This document shows positions 5,795 to 7,626 of a stretch of DNA of 7,626 nt, piece by piece. Source of the DNA: Lachnospiraceae bacterium (GTDB lineage Bacteria; Bacillota; Clostridia; Lachnospirales; Lachnospiraceae); NCBI GenBank assembly GCA_017444545.1, contig JAFSWJ010000223.1:1-7626 (forward strand), written 5' to 3'. Made by a program: the position numbers and the translations under genes. Below the pieces are notes generated by a model. The model saw nothing but the letters and a program-made list of their open reading frames with translations, made no database searches and was not told the origin of the DNA. The first letter of the stretch is position 1, and every line of letters starts with the position of its first letter.

Positions 5795-7126
5795 ATGTTC
5801 AGTGTAATTAAAAGAGACGGTCAGAAGGCGGATTTCAATCTCACAAAGATCAATGATGCGATCATGAAGGCATTTGTGGCCTGCGAAAAGCAGTACAACA
5901 ATGACATCATCGATCTTTTGGCGCTTCGTGTCACTGCGGATTTCCAGGAAAAGATAATAAATGACAGGATCACTGTGGAGGACATCCAGGATTCCGTGGA
6001 GACGGTTCTCAACCAGACGGGATTCACGGATGTGGCAAAAGCCTATATCCTTTACCGCAAGCAGCGCGAAAAGGTGAGGAACATGAACGCCGCCATCCTC
6101 AACTACAGGGATGTCGTCAATTCCTATGTCAAGGTCGAGGACTGGAGAGTGAAGGAAAATTCCACCGTCACCTATTCCGTCGGAGGTCTCATACTTTCAA
6201 ACTCCGGAGCCGTGACGGCAAATTACTGGCTTTCAGAGATTTATGATCCCGAGATAGCTGAAGCTCACAGAAACTGTGATATACATATACATGATCTTTC
6301 GATGCTGACAGGATACTGCGCCGGATGGTCTTTAAAGCAGCTCATCAAAGAGGGGTTGGGCGGGATCAACGGAAAGATTTCCTCGGCACCGGCAAAGCAT
6401 CTTTCAACCCTTTGCAATCAGATGGTAAACTTCCTGGGCATCATGCAGAATGAATGGGCAGGAGCTCAGGCGTTTTCATCTTTCGATACCTATCTTGCGC
6501 CGTTTGTAAAGGCGGATAACCTTTCCTACAGGGAAGTCAAAAGGTGCATAGAATCCTTTATTTACGGAGTCAACACTCCGAGCCGCTGGGGGACGCAGGC
6601 TCCTTTCTCAAATATTACCCTGGACTGGACAGTGCCAGACGATCTGGCCGAGCTTCCCGCTATTGTCGGCGGAAAGGAGATGGATTTCCGGTATAAGGAC
6701 TGCAAGAGGGAAATGGACATGGTCAACAGAGCCTTTATTGAGACCATGATAGAAGGCGATGCCAATGGCAGGGGCTTCCAGTATCCAATTCCCACATATT
6801 CAATAACCAGTGATTTCGACTGGTCCGACACAGAAAACAACCGTCTGTTATTTGAAATGACGGCAAAGTACGGAACACCGTATTTTTCAAATTATATCAA
6901 CTCTGACATGAAACCGAGCGATGTAAGGAGCATGTGCTGCCGGCTGAGACTTGACCTCAGGGAACTTCGTAAAAAAACAGGCGGTTTCTTTGGATCCGGA
7001 GAAAGCACGGGGTCGGTAGGGGTTGTTACCATTAACATGCCGAGGATCGCTTATCTGGCTTCCGATAAAAATGATTTTTACAGAAGGCTTGACAGAATGA
7101 TGGATATTGCCGCAAGAAGCCTTTAG
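5795..7126 (+). CDS. nrdD: Anaerobic ribonucleoside-triphosphate reductase (class III), N-terminal part up to an in-frame TAG
   Basis: Class III ribonucleotide reductase reduces ribonucleoside triphosphates to deoxy forms under anaerobic conditions, using a glycyl radical installed by the activase NrdG. Residues 1-95 form an N-terminal ATP-cone domain (starts MFSVIKRDGQKADFN) for allosteric nucleotide control. The catalytic barrel follows, with conserved HIHDLSMLTGYCAGWSL (C175), SRWGTQAPFSN, the SMCCRL cysteines C381/C382, and TGSVGVVTINMPR. The start is ATG 5795 with GGGGGA at 5779-5784, 10 bases upstream. The frame stops at TAG (7124-7126) after 443 residues, whereas NrdD proteins usually run to about 700, and the missing part carries the glycyl radical site. 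The same frame continues with conserved NrdD sequence beyond the TAG. As written, this product should be inactive unless the stop is read through. The upstream NrdR boxes support the identity. Confidence 0.93.
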   Translation: MFSVIKRDGQKADFNLTKINDAIMKAFVACEKQYNNDIIDLLALRVTADFQEKIINDRITVEDIQDSVETVLNQTGFTDVAKAYILYRKQREKVRNMNAAILNYRDVVNSYVKVEDWRVKENSTVTYSVGGLILSNSGAVTANYWLSEIYDPEIAEAHRNCDIHIHDLSMLTGYCAGWSLKQLIKEGLGGINGKISSAPAKHLSTLCNQMVNFLGIMQNEWAGAQAFSSFDTYLAPFVKADNLSYREVKRCIESFIYGVNTPSRWGTQAPFSNITLDWTVPDDLAELPAIVGGKEMDFRYKDCKREMDMVNRAFIETMIEGDANGRGFQYPIPTYSITSDFDWSDTENNRLLFEMTAKYGTPYFSNYINSDMKPSDVRSMCCRLRLDLRELRKKTGGFFGSGESTGSVGVVTINMPRIAYLASDKNDFYRRLDRMMDIAARSL

Positions 7127-7626
7127 ATAAAGCGCGGCGTTATCACAAAGATTCTGGACGAGGGGTTATATCCTTATACTAAGAAATATCTCGGCACTTT
7201 TGAAAATCATTTCTCCACCATAGGTCTTGTCGGAATGAACGAGGCGGGGCTTAATGCCAATTGGCTGAGAGCCGATTTAACTGACAGGAGAGTGCAGGAA
7301 TTCACGAAGGAAGTTCTTAATCACATGAGGAGCCGGCTCTCTGATTATCAGGAGAAATACAACGATCTTTATAATCTTGAGGCTACCCCTGCCGAAAGCA
7401 CTGCCTACAGGCTGGCAAAGCATGACAGATCGAAGTATCCGGGAATAAAGACCGCAGGAAAGCCGGGGGATGTTCCTTATTATACCAACAGTTCGCATCT
7501 TCCCGTAGAGTATACATCGGATATTTTTGACGCTCTGGATATTCAGGATGAGCTGCAGACGCTTTATACTTCCGGAACCGTATTTCATGCTTTTCTCGGC
7601 GAGAAACTTCCCGACTGGAAGGCGGC
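7127..7626 (+). pseudogene. nrdD: Continuation of nrdD after the in-frame TAG (C-terminal part, cut by window end)
   Basis: Directly after the TAG at codon 444, the same frame runs open for 166 codons to the window edge. It begins IKRGVITKILDEGLYPYTKK and includes FENHFSTIGLVGMNEAGLNA, LEATPAESTAYRLAKHD, PYYTNSSHLPVEYTSDIF and SGTVFHAFLGEKLPDW, all strongly characteristic of the NrdD catalytic core. No frameshift is needed to join it to the N-terminal part. There is no start codon with a ribosome binding site near the break (the first ATG is at 7237, inside a conserved motif), so it is not an independent gene. The glycyl radical C-terminus and any nrdG would lie beyond the window. Retained coding quality implies the stop is recent, an error in the sequence, or suppressed. 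Confidence 0.88.

Noticed and set aside
7124..7126. Pyrrolysine or genome-wide amber reassignment at nrdD codon 444.
   Set aside because: TAG serves as the true stop of prmC and prfA here, an RF1 gene is present, and NrdD is not known as a pyrrolysine protein. It is kept only as a remote alternative to mutation or error.
7277..7588. Minus-strand open frame of 103 codons opposite the nrdD continuation.
   Set aside because: The plus strand here encodes highly conserved NrdD motifs, so the antisense frame is a shadow.
7237..7626. Independent downstream gene starting at ATG 7237 after the nrdD stop.
   Set aside because: The ATG lies inside the conserved GLVGMNEAG motif, has no properly spaced ribosome binding site, and leaves conserved NrdD sequence upstream of it unexplained.

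Overview
The window looks like chromosomal DNA from an anaerobic Clostridia-type Firmicute, plausibly a Lachnospiraceae member. This rests on the YqhQ-PrmC-RF1 gene order, the purine-rich Shine-Dalgarno sequences, heavy AGG/AGA arginine codon use, strong TTGACA-type promoters, and an oxygen-sensitive class III ribonucleotide reductase preceded by an NrdR-type box. The family assignment is an inference. All recognised genes lie on the + strand.

Positions 1-115 hold no gene. They contain a 27-base palindromic repeat (71-97) and the ribosome binding site of the first gene. Positions 116-3011 are a tightly overlapping three-gene operon: a YqhQ/DUF1385 membrane protein, the release-factor glutamine methyltransferase prmC, and peptide chain release factor 1, prfA. 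PrmC modifies the GGQ glutamine of RF1, so enzyme and substrate are made from one message. A second repeat of the same family, in the opposite orientation, starts directly after the prfA stop (3012-3042), so the two copies bracket the operon.

A consensus sigma-A-type promoter at 3049-3077, wound into a perfect 12-bp inverted repeat (3057-3096), starts a second transcription unit. It contains a cytoplasmic PAS-PAS-GGDEF diguanylate cyclase with a TTG start (3118-4479) and, 3 bases later, a TPR-repeat lipoprotein (4483-5526). They probably form a two-gene operon, but the signal sensed and the partner of the TPR protein are unknown.

The 268-bp gap 5527-5794 is dense in regulatory sequence. It holds an almost perfect NrdR box with a degenerate second box 32 bp downstream, an extended -10 promoter, a long hairpin with a T7 tail whose 5' arm overlaps that -10, and a small hairpin before the ribosome binding site. 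Next comes nrdD, anaerobic ribonucleoside-triphosphate reductase. Its reading frame is interrupted at codon 444 by an in-frame TAG, after which the same frame continues with typical NrdD sequence to the window edge. This is the most unusual feature: a nonsense mutation, a sequence error, or (less likely) amber readthrough in a core metabolic gene.

I found no RNA genes, CRISPR arrays, insertion-sequence transposases or phage genes, and no clear new biological system.
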